Positions 55,539 to 63,363 of a stretch of DNA of 64,000 nucleotides are shown here, piece by piece. The notes under the pieces are model-generated. The model did no database searches. It was not told where the DNA came from and saw only the letters and a list, made by a program, of their open reading frames with translations. Position 1 is the first letter of the stretch. Every line of letters begins with the position of its first letter. The position numbers were made by a program, and so were the translations under genes. The DNA is taken from positions 1,240,001 to 1,304,000 of the forward strand of contig SMNZ01000001.1 in assembly GCA_004353515.1 (NCBI GenBank), written 5' to 3'. The stretch is from Alteromonadaceae bacterium M269 (lineage in GTDB: Bacteria > Pseudomonadota > Gammaproteobacteria > Enterobacterales > Alteromonadaceae).

Positions 55539-56486
55539 GTGCCGGATATGAAACTTTTTGCTGGTAATGCAGTACCAGAACTTGCCCAGAAAGTTGCTGA
55601 TCGCCTCTACACGAAACTAGGACACGCCAGCGTTGGTCGTTTTAGTGACGGTGAGATTAGTGTTGAAATCCATGAGAATGTGCGGGGATCGGATGTTTTC
55701 ATCATTCAATCTACCTGTTCTCCTACGAACGACAATCTAATGGAACTGATTGTTATGATCGACGCATTGCGTCGTGCATCAGCAGGCCGTATTACTGCTG
55801 TTATGCCCTACTTCGGTTACGCCAGACAAGATAGACGAGTACGTTCTGCACGTGTTCCTATCACAGCAAAAGTTGTTGCTGACTTTTTGTCTAATGTAGG
55901 TGTTGACCGAGTTTTAACTATCGACCTACACGCTGAACAGATCCAAGGATTCTTTGACGTTCCGGTTGATAACGCATTCGGTACTCCAATCCTGTTAGAA
56001 GATTTGAGAAGACGTGAGCTAAACAACCCAGTTGTCGTATCTCCTGATATCGGTGGTGTTGTTCGCGCAAGAGCACTTGCGAAGTTAATGAATGACCTAG
56101 ACTTAGCGATTATCGATAAGCGTCGTCCAAAAGCGAATGTTTCTCAAGTCATGCATATTATTGGTGACGTCGAAGGAAGAGATTGTATTATTGTTGATGA
56201 TATGATCGATACTGGCGGTACTCTTTGTAAAGCTGCTGTTGCCTTAAAAGAGCATGGCGCAAACCGCGTATTCGCCTATGCAACACACCCTATCTTCTCA
56301 GGCAATGCTGTGAAAAATATAGCAGACTCTGTTATTGATGAAGTAATAGTGACTGACAGTATCCCACTGGCACCAGAGATGAAAAAGCTTCCTAAAGTTA
56401 AGCAATTAACATTAGCAGATATGCTTGCTGAAGCTATTCGACGCGTCAGCAATGAAGAATCTATTTCTGCGATGTTTGAATACTAG
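55539..56486 (+). CDS. prs: Ribose-phosphate pyrophosphokinase
   Basis: A 315-residue enzyme starting at a GTG (55539), which also is the start used in E. coli ([10 protein letters not shown]). The ATP-site flexible loop is [10 protein letters not shown] near 97-106, and the PRPP loop is [14 protein letters not shown] near 216-229. It makes PRPP for nucleotide, histidine and tryptophan synthesis. Followed by its own terminator. Confidence 0.97.
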   Translation: MPDMKLFAGNAVPELAQKVADRLYTKLGHASVGRFSDGEISVEIHENVRGSDVFIIQSTCSPTNDNLMELIVMIDALRRASAGRITAVMPYFGYARQDRRVRSARVPITAKVVADFLSNVGVDRVLTIDLHAEQIQGFFDVPVDNAFGTPILLEDLRRRELNNPVVVSPDIGGVVRARALAKLMNDLDLAIIDKRRPKANVSQVMHIIGDVEGRDCIIVDDMIDTGGTLCKAAVALKEHGANRVFAYATHPIFSGNAVKNIADSVIDEVIVTDSIPLAPEMKKLPKVKQLTLADMLAEAIRRVSNEESISAMFEY

Positions 56487-56507
56487 TTGTTCAAACACTC
56501 CATTAAG

Positions 56508-56534
56508 AAAACCGCCTTCATGGCGGTTTTTTTA
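56508..56534. terminator. Terminator between prs and the NYN gene
   Basis: Stem AAAACCGCC / GGCGGTTTT, loop TTCAT, with T-run on the right and A-run on the left, so it can serve prs and the convergent NYN gene, whose stop is next to it. Confidence 0.93.
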
Positions 56535-56535
56535 T

Positions 56536-57009
56536 TCACAAAATAAGCTTATCTTCAATCGGTATAAACCGAGTTGCTGCATTAATTAATGAATTAGCCG
56601 TCAGTGGTTCTGCTCCATAGACTTCAACAGTTACACCATAATTTTGAATTGCTCGGCTCACCAAGAGATCAAAGTCACCATCTCCAGATGCCAAAACGAC
56701 AGTATCTACTTTAGCGGCATATTCGATAACGTCTAATGTAATTCCCACATCCCAATCACCTTTAGCAGAGCCATCCGAACGTTGAATGTAAGGTTTAAGC
56801 TTCACTTCAAAGCCTATAGCTCTCAGAATATTCTGAAACTGTCTTTGTTTATCATCATTACGCGCGATGGCGTAGGCAAAAGCACCAACAACATCTCTAT
56901 TACCCGTCGCTTGTGCCCAAAATTCGTTGTAATCAAAATTCCGACCAAATGCTTGGCGCGTCGTGTAATAAATATTCTGGACATCAACAAATACAGCAAC
57001 TTTTTCCAA
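56536..57009 (-). CDS. NYN-domain protein (LabA/DUF88-like nuclease)
   Basis: A 157-residue protein if started at the TTG at 57009 (giving MEKVAVFVDVQN, with AGAGGT upstream), or 165 residues from the ATG at 57033; I prefer the TTG because homologues begin there. Acidic residues of the NYN/PIN-like site are visible: VDVQN near residue 8, GDWDVGITLD near 84 and SGDGDFDLLV near 107. NYN proteins are probable RNases. Convergent with prs. Confidence 0.85.
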   Translation of the reverse strand: MEKVAVFVDVQNIYYTTRQAFGRNFDYNEFWAQATGNRDVVGAFAYAIARNDDKQRQFQNILRAIGFEVKLKPYIQRSDGSAKGDWDVGITLDVIEYAAKVDTVVLASGDGDFDLLVSRAIQNYGVTVEVYGAEPLTANSLINAATRFIPIEDKLIL

Positions 57010-57165
57010 TGCTTTGTAACCTCTATAAATCACGAAGAAATCAATGGTAGGATAGTGTCAAACCAATAGATAAGAAACAACCACATCATTGGAAAAAGAA
57101 GGCAAGGTAAAGCGGCAGTTCACTTACTCACTCTTTAATGCTTTACCTTTTGTACTGTATTTACA

Positions 57166-57927
57166 CTAGTAACTCATGAGTTTGCGACGTCTCGACAACG
57201 CCATAGCACCAATCGCCAACCCCAGTAACATTGCACTCCCTGGTTCACTAACCAGCTGCGCTTCGACATTTGACGCTGCGACGACAATATTGTCTAAACC
57301 AGCATAAGTTTGTGTGCCATTTATTAAGTCTATCCCTAGAATAACATTACCATTTGTCGAATCGCTTGCGTCAAGACCGAATACGAAATTAGTAAAATCA
57401 ACCACATTACGAGCAGACTCTGTTCCTAAAGCATCAAAAAAGTCTAAGCGTCTTAAGCCACTTCCGACAGAGACATTACCTGTTGGATTATCAAATAAGC
57501 TGAAGCGAAATAATGGCGCTTCGCCAGAATTAACGAAGAAACCACCACAACAGTTCAAATCAATGCTCGTAATATCAATACCGATATTAAGAAAGTCATT
57601 ATTTCCCACGTTAAAAGCCAAACCTAATAAATCCGTGGCGAGCAAACCGATAATAAAGTTTCCTGCTTGATTCCTTGGATCTTGATAACCACTCCCAAAG
57701 GCCTGACCACCGGTAATATTAAGTGTCTCAACAGAATTTGTTTGAGCGAAGAAAAAGCCGTCTGGTTGTCCTCCATACAACGAATTAACAGTTTGCCCGC
57801 TTACATCCCTATTAGTGGTATCAACGAACCCAGACGGGTTTTCGAAATCCTGAGTGTAAATGATATTAGCGTATGTCAAAGAAGAAAAAAAAGTGAGAAT
57901 GCCGAGTACTATCGAAAGACGGTGCAT
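57166..57927 (-). CDS. PEP-CTERM sorting domain protein
   Basis: A 253-residue secreted protein. Signal peptide at 1-20 (ends TYA). The C-terminus has the PEP-CTERM tripartite tail: SEPGSAMLLG (SEP in place of VPEP), a membrane helix (LGLAIGAMAL) and a basic end (SRRRK). The middle is beta-rich and contains a CC pair. The tail is cut by exosortase; the host should therefore encode one elsewhere. Function of the mature protein is unknown. AAGGAG lies eight to nine bases before the ATG. Confidence 0.82.
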   Translation of the reverse strand: MHRLSIVLGILTFFSSLTYANIIYTQDFENPSGFVDTTNRDVSGQTVNSLYGGQPDGFFFAQTNSVETLNITGGQAFGSGYQDPRNQAGNFIIGLLATDLLGLAFNVGNNDFLNIGIDITSIDLNCCGGFFVNSGEAPLFRFSLFDNPTGNVSVGSGLRRLDFFDALGTESARNVVDFTNFVFGLDASDSTNGNVILGIDLINGTQTYAGLDNIVVAASNVEAQLVSEPGSAMLLGLAIGAMALSRRRKLMSY

Positions 57928-58396
57928 AAAGTCCTGCTCCTTAATAAAATATTAATAAAATAGTTACAACATGGTCTCAGCACTATGTTTTTATATGCAC
58001 TGAGTCCTATGCAACTACCCAACTGGCTCATCCGTGACGAGTTCTCCACCCGTATACCACGCCAATATTTTAATAAATATTTAACCAGCAACACTTTATC
58101 GGATACAAAAATGTTTTCTACATATGATTTTGGAGTAAAAACAAAATTTATATAAAACACAGTAAATACAGCATCGTAGACTCTTACATGAGCGCGTTGT
58201 TAAATGTATTAGGCCTATGTCAAAAATCATGACTTAAGATAACCTTTCGGACGTAATAATTAGAATTAGTAACGCTAGAGCCATCCGCGTCAAAAAAAAC
58301 ATCTTCAGCGTTTACATGAGGTATTGGAGTTTGAGTAATACTGGTGACAATATTGATGTTAGGATATAACCCACCATCGAATAAGAAACATTATCA
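57928..58396. other. Gap with structured leader and gene remnant
   Basis: This 469-bp region contains the 5' leader of the PEP-CTERM gene (minus strand), in which inverted arms are seen at 58021-58043 (AACT...AGTT around CTC/GAG) and at 57976-58004 (CTCAG...CTGAG). The right half holds an open frame without a start, listed separately. I see no intact gene here. Confidence 0.45.
58220..58390 (-). pseudogene. Startless ORF, probable C-terminal gene remnant
   Basis: On the minus strand 56 codons are open between a stop at 58391-58393 and the TGA at 58220-58222. No ATG, GTG or TTG start with RBS occurs in the first half. The sequence reads like a folded secreted protein end: YPNINIVTSITQTPIPHVNA, then EDVFFDADGSSV and YYVRKVILSHDF. 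No paralogue is seen in the window. It could be the last part of a deleted gene; chance is not excluded. Confidence 0.4.
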
Positions 58397-58675
58397 TTGG
58401 AAAAAGACATCACTTCTCCTTGGTTCGTCTACTTAATCCGGGTTGAACAAGGTAATGCACTTTATTGCGGCATCACCAATGACCTTGAACGACGATTAAA
58501 ACAACATAAAAGTGGTAAAGGAGCTAAATGGTTCCGAGGAAAAACTATAGTAGATATGGTTTGGTCCGAACAGGTAGAAAACCGCTCAATAGCCTCTAAA
58601 AGGGAGGTACAGATAAAAGCGTTGAGTAAAAAACAGAAAGAACAGTTAATTGCTTCTGCCGATCGATTCACATAG
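58397..58675 (+). CDS. GIY-YIG nuclease family protein (YhbQ-like)
   Basis: A 92-residue protein with a TTG start at 58397 (no strong RBS; start uncertain). The GIY-YIG core reads FVYLIRVEQGNALYCGITND, with Arg in LERRLKQHKSGKGAKW and the Glu in KREVQIKALSK. This is the small UPF0213/YhbQ type. It probably cleaves or nicks DNA; role unknown. It stands among small accessory genes between prs and rplY. Confidence 0.88.
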   Translation: MEKDITSPWFVYLIRVEQGNALYCGITNDLERRLKQHKSGKGAKWFRGKTIVDMVWSEQVENRSIASKREVQIKALSKKQKEQLIASADRFT

Positions 58676-58827
58676 TTCGTTAAATTTGATATTCTACGAT
58701 CTGTAAACTTTGGACGAAGCATCACTAAAGCAAGGGATTATGCATCAAAAATACATTCACCTCATATCCCTCGTTGCCTATCAAAACAGTCCAAAACTAA
58801 CTGTCGAATGACATTGACGAGGTTATC

Positions 58828-59151
58828 ATGAAAATTAGAGCAGCTTTACTATCACTTTTTATCTCAAGTTCAGCTTTAAGCGGTGAACTTGTAAGAGGAG
58901 CAACTATTGAAGAAGTTGCCAATACAGCAAGTAACCTAAAAGTCTTTTATATAAAAGTAAAAGGTGGGAATGGACCTTGTGCAAACCGTTCGATTATTTT
59001 TCCTGCATCTCAAGCACCATCACCTGAAGCTTATGAAAGAGCTTTTTCAATTGCACTAGCTGCTGCAGCATCGGGTAAAAAAATACGAGCTCATAATTAT
59101 ATCGACGACGATTGTCATGGAGCCGGGTTTATTGGCATGTTCTCAGAGTAA
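58828..59151 (+). CDS. Small secreted protein, DUF5992-like
   Basis: A 107-residue protein with signal peptide (1-19, ends ALSG). The mature part ELVRGATIEEVANTASN, GGNGPCANRSIIFP and IDDDCHGAGFIG with two Cys resembles what I recall as DUF5992 in marine gammaproteobacteria. The Cys pair probably forms a disulfide. Function unknown. It is the first of three small genes in a row. Confidence 0.7.
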   Translation: MKIRAALLSLFISSSALSGELVRGATIEEVANTASNLKVFYIKVKGGNGPCANRSIIFPASQAPSPEAYERAFSIALAAAASGKKIRAHNYIDDDCHGAGFIGMFSE

Positions 59152-59222
59152 TTTAATTAAATAGACAACTTTTGTAAATTGGTTGCTATTTCTATTAAAT
59201 AAATTAGCTTATGGAGAAAAAC

Positions 59223-59549
59223 ATGAAGCAACTGATGATACTAGCCATGATACTTATTGCTACTCACAGTCAGGCTGCGGCTTTATTTAATGTTGAAATA
59301 ACGAGAGTTTATACACAAAGCAAAAGTGGAAGCGATGCTCATTTAGTTCAAGTTAATACGACTTTGCCTGAGCAATGTAATGCCAATAGATTACACATTG
59401 TCATGGAGGATAGTGAATTGTATTCAGCAATACTTGCTAACAGCCTAGCTAACAATAGAGTCAGTATCATCTATGTCACTGATGCGACTCCGGTTAATGT
59501 TGCAGGTCATTTAGCAAACCATACATGCCATTTAATCAGTGTGTTTTAG
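59223..59549 (+). CDS. Small secreted protein with one Cys pair
   Basis: A 108-residue protein from the ATG at 59223; the ATG at 59211 lies inside the RBS (TGGAGAAAAAC) and is rejected. Signal peptide at 1-19 (cut near SQA). The mature part is beta-rich with Cys in LPEQCNANRLHIVM and NHTCHLISVF, likely a disulfide. Its size and pattern resemble the DUF5992-like neighbour, and the two may be distantly related. Function unknown. Confidence 0.65.
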   Translation: MKQLMILAMILIATHSQAAALFNVEITRVYTQSKSGSDAHLVQVNTTLPEQCNANRLHIVMEDSELYSAILANSLANNRVSIIYVTDATPVNVAGHLANHTCHLISVF

Positions 59550-59564
59550 ATTGGGACAGTTACT

Positions 59565-59735
59565 ATGGATACTTTTGGATTTATGGGATTAATGTTAGCA
59601 GCAGGTTCAATGAGCTATGCTGCCGCTGCACTCATGAGAGTTAAGAAATTGGAGAAACGTTTAGACGAGTTAGAATCATCAAACTCTGACCTACGTTCTC
59701 AATGGAAGATTGAATCTGACAAACGTCTTGAGTAA
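59565..59735 (+). CDS. 56-residue membrane/coiled-coil protein
   Basis: A short ORF, ATG at 59565 and TAA at 59733. Residues 3-24 are hydrophobic (FGFMGLMLAAGSMSYAAAAL) and residues 26-45 are a charged heptad helix (RVKKLEKRLDELESSN). GGGA lies about ten bases upstream. The layout is typical of small single-pass proteins with a cytoplasmic coiled coil. It sits 15 bp after the secreted protein gene and 35 bp before the DUF2785 gene, all on one strand. Confidence 0.6.
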   Translation: MDTFGFMGLMLAAGSMSYAAAALMRVKKLEKRLDELESSNSDLRSQWKIESDKRLE

Positions 59736-59770
59736 ATTGTGGAAACTCATAAGAATAGGTGCATGACCCA

Positions 59771-60679
59771 ATGTTTAGTATAAGAACGCTTACTTTATCT
59801 CTCTTTCTCTACTCTCTTGCACCGCTTAATGTTCACGCCAAAGATTGTGAAAGCAATTTCGGTCAAAAAACACTCTTTGACCTCAAAGCCAAGCAATTCA
59901 GTATAGAGGATGAGTCCAAGCGCAATAAAACAGCAGTTAAGCTCCTATCTTGCTTAGGCCATAAAGATCCTGATATCCGTGATGGTGTTGTTTACGAGGG
60001 CTTGAGCCATTGGCTACGTAACCAAGAACTTGAAGAGCAAACGATTAAAGTCCTATTCGAATCACTCGTCGCCCTACTTAACGCTCCAAACCAAGACAAA
60101 GACAACTACACCCAACCCTTCGCGTCACTCGTACTTGCAGAAGTTGTGCGAGTTGATCGCATAACGCCTTATTTGACAGCAGAGCAACGCCAACAGGTGG
60201 TAGATACCTCTACTCAATATATGGAAGCAGTTAACGATCATCGCGGTTTTGATAACCAAGAAGGTTGGCGCCATGCTGTCGCCCATACATCAGATATCTT
60301 TCTGCAACTGGCATTAAATCCCAACATTTCGAAAACACAATTAGACCAACTTTTAAGTGCAATAGTTACGCAGGTTTCCCCTGCTAATGAGCATTCTTAC
60401 ATACACGGTGAGCCTAAGCGTTTAGCTACTGCTTTTGCCTATATAGCTTTAAGAGAGGAACAGACGGAGCAAACAATTGTTGGTGTTTTGGATGAGATTG
60501 CTAATCCCAAACCTTTTGCTAATTGGGGAAGTGTCTATAAAAATGAAAGCGGACTCGCAAAGCTGCATAACACCAGAGCCTTCATTTACAGTTTGTTTGC
60601 TTTATCTAGCCAAAGCAAAAATCCAAACCTGGTCGCGATTCAACCGACATTGATAAAGATTATTCGAGAGCTAGGCTAA
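59771..60679 (+). CDS. DUF2785 family protein, secreted
   Basis: A 302-residue protein from the ATG at 59771 (TAGGTG upstream); a GTG at 59759 is possible. Signal peptide at about 1-23 (ends VHA). The rest is all-helical; FDNQEGWRHAVAHTSDIFLQ near residue 160 and the spacing of helices match DUF2785, usually described as an armadillo-like fold. Function unknown. Last gene of the small accessory group. Confidence 0.82.
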   Translation: MFSIRTLTLSLFLYSLAPLNVHAKDCESNFGQKTLFDLKAKQFSIEDESKRNKTAVKLLSCLGHKDPDIRDGVVYEGLSHWLRNQELEEQTIKVLFESLVALLNAPNQDKDNYTQPFASLVLAEVVRVDRITPYLTAEQRQQVVDTSTQYMEAVNDHRGFDNQEGWRHAVAHTSDIFLQLALNPNISKTQLDQLLSAIVTQVSPANEHSYIHGEPKRLATAFAYIALREEQTEQTIVGVLDEIANPKPFANWGSVYKNESGLAKLHNTRAFIYSLFALSSQSKNPNLVAIQPTLIKIIRELG

Positions 60680-60745
60680 AATAATGCTGCTCATTTATTA
60701 ACATCCTGTATTCACTTATCAATGTGGATTGGTATTAAACATTGC

Positions 60746-60774
60746 TTGTACGCATTATCTCCCAATGATAGAAT
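60746..60774 (+). promoter_or_regulatory. Sigma-70 type promoter of rplY
   Basis: TTGTAC and TAGAAT separated by 17 bases match -35 and -10 hexamers well. Transcription would start near 60781, giving an 80-base leader before rplY. Confidence 0.7.
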
Positions 60775-60780
60775 GCGCCG

Positions 60781-60833
60781 CCCTTTTTAAGGGGCTTGCA
60801 GTAATACAATAGGGTTTTGGTCGCAAAAACCCT
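60781..60833 (+). promoter_or_regulatory. Two hairpins in the rplY leader
   Basis: CCCTT/AAGGG at 60781-60793 and AGGGTTTT / AAAACCCT at 60811-60833 (loop seven bases) lie between the promoter and rplY. Autogenous control by L25 is possible but not shown. Confidence 0.4.
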
Positions 60834-60860
60834 GAATTTAACTATTAATTGGAGACTACA

Positions 60861-61499
60861 ATGTCTGAAGCCATTTTTAATTTGAGCGCAGTTGTGCGTA
60901 CAGACTTGGGGAAAGGTGCGAGCCGCCGCCTACGTCACGCGGACAAAGTTCCTGCGATCTTATACGGTGCCGATAAAGAGCCGGTATCTTTAACTCTTGA
61001 ACACAGCAAATTGCTACAAGCTCAAGAATTTGAAGCTTTCTACAGCCACGTTCTAACACTAGATGTTGAAGGTGAAAAAGTTGAAGCGCTTGTTAAAGAT
61101 ATGCAACGTCACCCGTACAAGCCAAAAATCATGCACGTTGATTTCTTGCGTGTAGATGCAACACACTCAATCACAACTCATGTACCATTGCACTTCATCA
61201 ACGAAGACAAAGCAGAATCTATCAAGGTTCACGGTGGTCACGCTGAGCACAGCATGAACGATGTTGAAATCAGCTGTTTACCTGCTGACCTACCTGAGTT
61301 CATCGAAGTTGATGTTGCTACTGTTGAGCTTGGACAAACACTACACTTGTCTGACTTAGTATTACCTAAAGGCGTTAGCTTGGTTGAACTAGCTAAAGGT
61401 GAAAGCCATGACTTAGCAGTTGTTACTGTTAAAGCTGCTAAAGGTGGTTCTTCTGACGATACAGCTGCTGCCGAAGACGGCGAAGCTTCAGAGGAATAA
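60861..61499 (+). CDS. rplY: 50S ribosomal protein L25 (Ctc/TL5 type)
   Basis: A 212-residue protein from the ATG at 60861, eight bases after GGAG; the in-frame TTG at 60849 is rejected. The N-terminal 5S rRNA-binding domain includes [20 protein letters not shown], and a C-terminal beta domain (about 95-190) makes it the long Ctc/TL5 form. It ends in an acidic tail. First gene of rplY-pth-ychF. Confidence 0.96.
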   Translation: MSEAIFNLSAVVRTDLGKGASRRLRHADKVPAILYGADKEPVSLTLEHSKLLQAQEFEAFYSHVLTLDVEGEKVEALVKDMQRHPYKPKIMHVDFLRVDATHSITTHVPLHFINEDKAESIKVHGGHAEHSMNDVEISCLPADLPEFIEVDVATVELGQTLHLSDLVLPKGVSLVELAKGESHDLAVVTVKAAKGGSSDDTAAAEDGEASEE

Positions 61500-61505
61500 T
61501 CCTCC

Positions 61506-62093
61506 TTGTCTGATATTCAGCTTATTGTGGGCTTGGGGAATCCAGGCCCTGAATATCAACATACACGTCACAATGCAGGGGCTTGGTATCTCCATCACCT
61601 CGCCTCTTTTTATCACTGCACACTCAAACTTGAAAACAAATTTTACGGCTACACAGGCAAAATCACGCTAGGTGGTAAAGATATCCGTCTGCTGTACCCA
61701 ACAACTTTCATGAATAAGAGTGGGCAAGCAGTTAGCAGTTTAGCTAACTTCTTTCGCATACCGGTTGAATCAATACTTGTTGCTTATGATGAACTCGACC
61801 TTCCTCCGGGAGTTGCGAAATTAAAGACAGGTGGCGGCTCAAGCCAGAACGGTATCAGAGATATTGTTAAGTGCATGGGAAACAACAAAGGATTTCATCG
61901 TTTGCGCATCGGTATAGGTCATCCTGGGCATAAAAGCAGAGTGACTGGCTATGTACTAGGCAAAGCCCCCGCAAACGAACAATTGTTAATGGATGCAGCC
62001 ATAGACGAAGCCGTTCGCTGCACCGAGATTCTGATTAAAGACGGCATGCTAAAAGCGATGAATCGTCTGCACTCTTTCAAAGCCGAGGAATAA
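61506..62093 (+). CDS. pth: Peptidyl-tRNA hydrolase
   Basis: A 195-residue enzyme with a TTG start at 61506; GAGGAA in the end of rplY serves as [14 protein letters not shown] opens the protein; Asn12 and the catalytic His22 (TRHNAGAW) correspond to Asn10 and His20 of E. coli. [13 protein letters not shown] and [11 protein letters not shown] (usual GGHNGLRDI) are present. It recycles peptidyl-tRNA. ychF starts 2 bp downstream. Confidence 0.96.
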   Translation: MSDIQLIVGLGNPGPEYQHTRHNAGAWYLHHLASFYHCTLKLENKFYGYTGKITLGGKDIRLLYPTTFMNKSGQAVSSLANFFRIPVESILVAYDELDLPPGVAKLKTGGGSSQNGIRDIVKCMGNNKGFHRLRIGIGHPGHKSRVTGYVLGKAPANEQLLMDAAIDEAVRCTEILIKDGMLKAMNRLHSFKAEE

Positions 62094-62095
62094 CC

Positions 62096-63187
62096 ATGGG
62101 ATTCAAATGTGGCATCGTTGGTTTGCCTAACGTAGGTAAGTCAACTCTCTTTAATGCATTAACGAAAGCAGGTATAGAAGCCGCTAACTTTCCATTTTGT
62201 ACCATAGAACCTAACACTGGTGTTGTGCCTGTTCCAGATACTCGCCTCAACGAATTAGCAAAAATCGTTAACCCTGAGCGCGTTATCCCTACAACTATGG
62301 AATTCGTTGATATCGCAGGCTTAGTTGCAGGCGCTTCCAAAGGCGAAGGCTTAGGTAACAAATTCCTGGCTAATATCCGCGAAACAGATGCAATCGGACA
62401 TGTGGTACGTTGCTTCGATGACGACAACATCGTCCACGTTGCTGGTAAAGTCGATCCTCGTGAAGACATTGATACCATTAACACCGAACTCGCACTAGCT
62501 GATCTGGAAACAACAGAAAAAGCCTTACTTCGCGTTGCCAAAAAAGCCAAAGGCGGAGATGCTGATGCTAAGTTTGAGCTAAAAGTCCTTGAGAAGATTA
62601 AGCCTCACCTTGATGAAGGTGAGATGCTGCGTAGTGTTGAGCTAAGTAAAGAAGAGTTAGAAGCGATCAGCTATATGAATATGCTGACGCTTAAACCAAC
62701 CATGTACGTAGCTAACGTGAACGAAGATGGCTTTGAAAACAACCCTTATCTAGACCTAGTTAATGAAATAGCTAAAGAAGAAAATGCGGTCGTTGTTGCT
62801 GTTTGCGCCGCCATTGAGTCTGAAATCGCAGAGTTAGACGATGAAGAACGCGACGAATTTATGGAAGATATGGGTTTAGAAGAGCCCGGTTTAAATCGTG
62901 TTATTCGTGGAGGTTACAGCCTACTGACTCTTCAAACGTACTTCACCGCAGGTGTTAAAGAAGTGCGTGCGTGGACTTACCCAGAAGGCTCAACAGCTCC
63001 TCAGGCTGCGGGTAAAATCCACACTGACTTTGAAAAAGGTTTTATTCGTGCCGAAATCGTCAGTTACGACCATTACATTGAGTACCAAGGTGAACAAGGT
63101 GCTAAAGACGCGGGTAAATGGCGCTTGGAAGGCAAAGATTACTTAGTAAAAGACGGTGACGTTATCCACTTCAGATTCAACGTGTAA
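62096..63187 (+). CDS. ychF: Redox-regulated ATPase YchF
   Basis: A 363-residue Obg-family protein (same length as E. coli YchF). G1 is [15 protein letters not shown]3 is [16 protein letters not shown]; the coiled-coil segment follows and TGS domain is at the end (ARTYP-type [14 protein letters not shown]). The family binds ATP rather than GTP. Third gene of rplY-pth-ychF. Confidence 0.97.
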   Translation: MGFKCGIVGLPNVGKSTLFNALTKAGIEAANFPFCTIEPNTGVVPVPDTRLNELAKIVNPERVIPTTMEFVDIAGLVAGASKGEGLGNKFLANIRETDAIGHVVRCFDDDNIVHVAGKVDPREDIDTINTELALADLETTEKALLRVAKKAKGGDADAKFELKVLEKIKPHLDEGEMLRSVELSKEELEAISYMNMLTLKPTMYVANVNEDGFENNPYLDLVNEIAKEENAVVVAVCAAIESEIAELDDEERDEFMEDMGLEEPGLNRVIRGGYSLLTLQTYFTAGVKEVRAWTYPEGSTAPQAAGKIHTDFEKGFIRAEIVSYDHYIEYQGEQGAKDAGKWRLEGKDYLVKDGDVIHFRFNV

Positions 63188-63215
63188 CTAAGTTCAGAGA
63201 TAAATAAAGTACCTA

Positions 63216-63240
63216 AATAGGCGGTAATTAGCCGCCTATT
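63216..63240 (+). terminator. Hairpin after ychF
   Basis: Stem AATAGGCGG / CCGCCTATT with a seven-base loop, 28 bp after the ychF stop. No long T-run follows, so it may be a terminator with weak tail or an mRNA end-protecting hairpin. Confidence 0.6.
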
Positions 63241-63363
63241 ACCTACCTTCCACTACATTTTTATCACTAATCCCCTCAATTTAAAGAAAACTATTTCCTA
63301 TTCTCAAGCTTAAATTAGGATATACTTTTTATCCAACTCTGATTGACTCATCTCGTCAAACTC

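Noticed and set aside
57909-58160. 83-codon minus-strand ORF overlapping the PEP-CTERM start
   Set aside because: It overlaps the signal-peptide region in another frame and has no RBS or family features.
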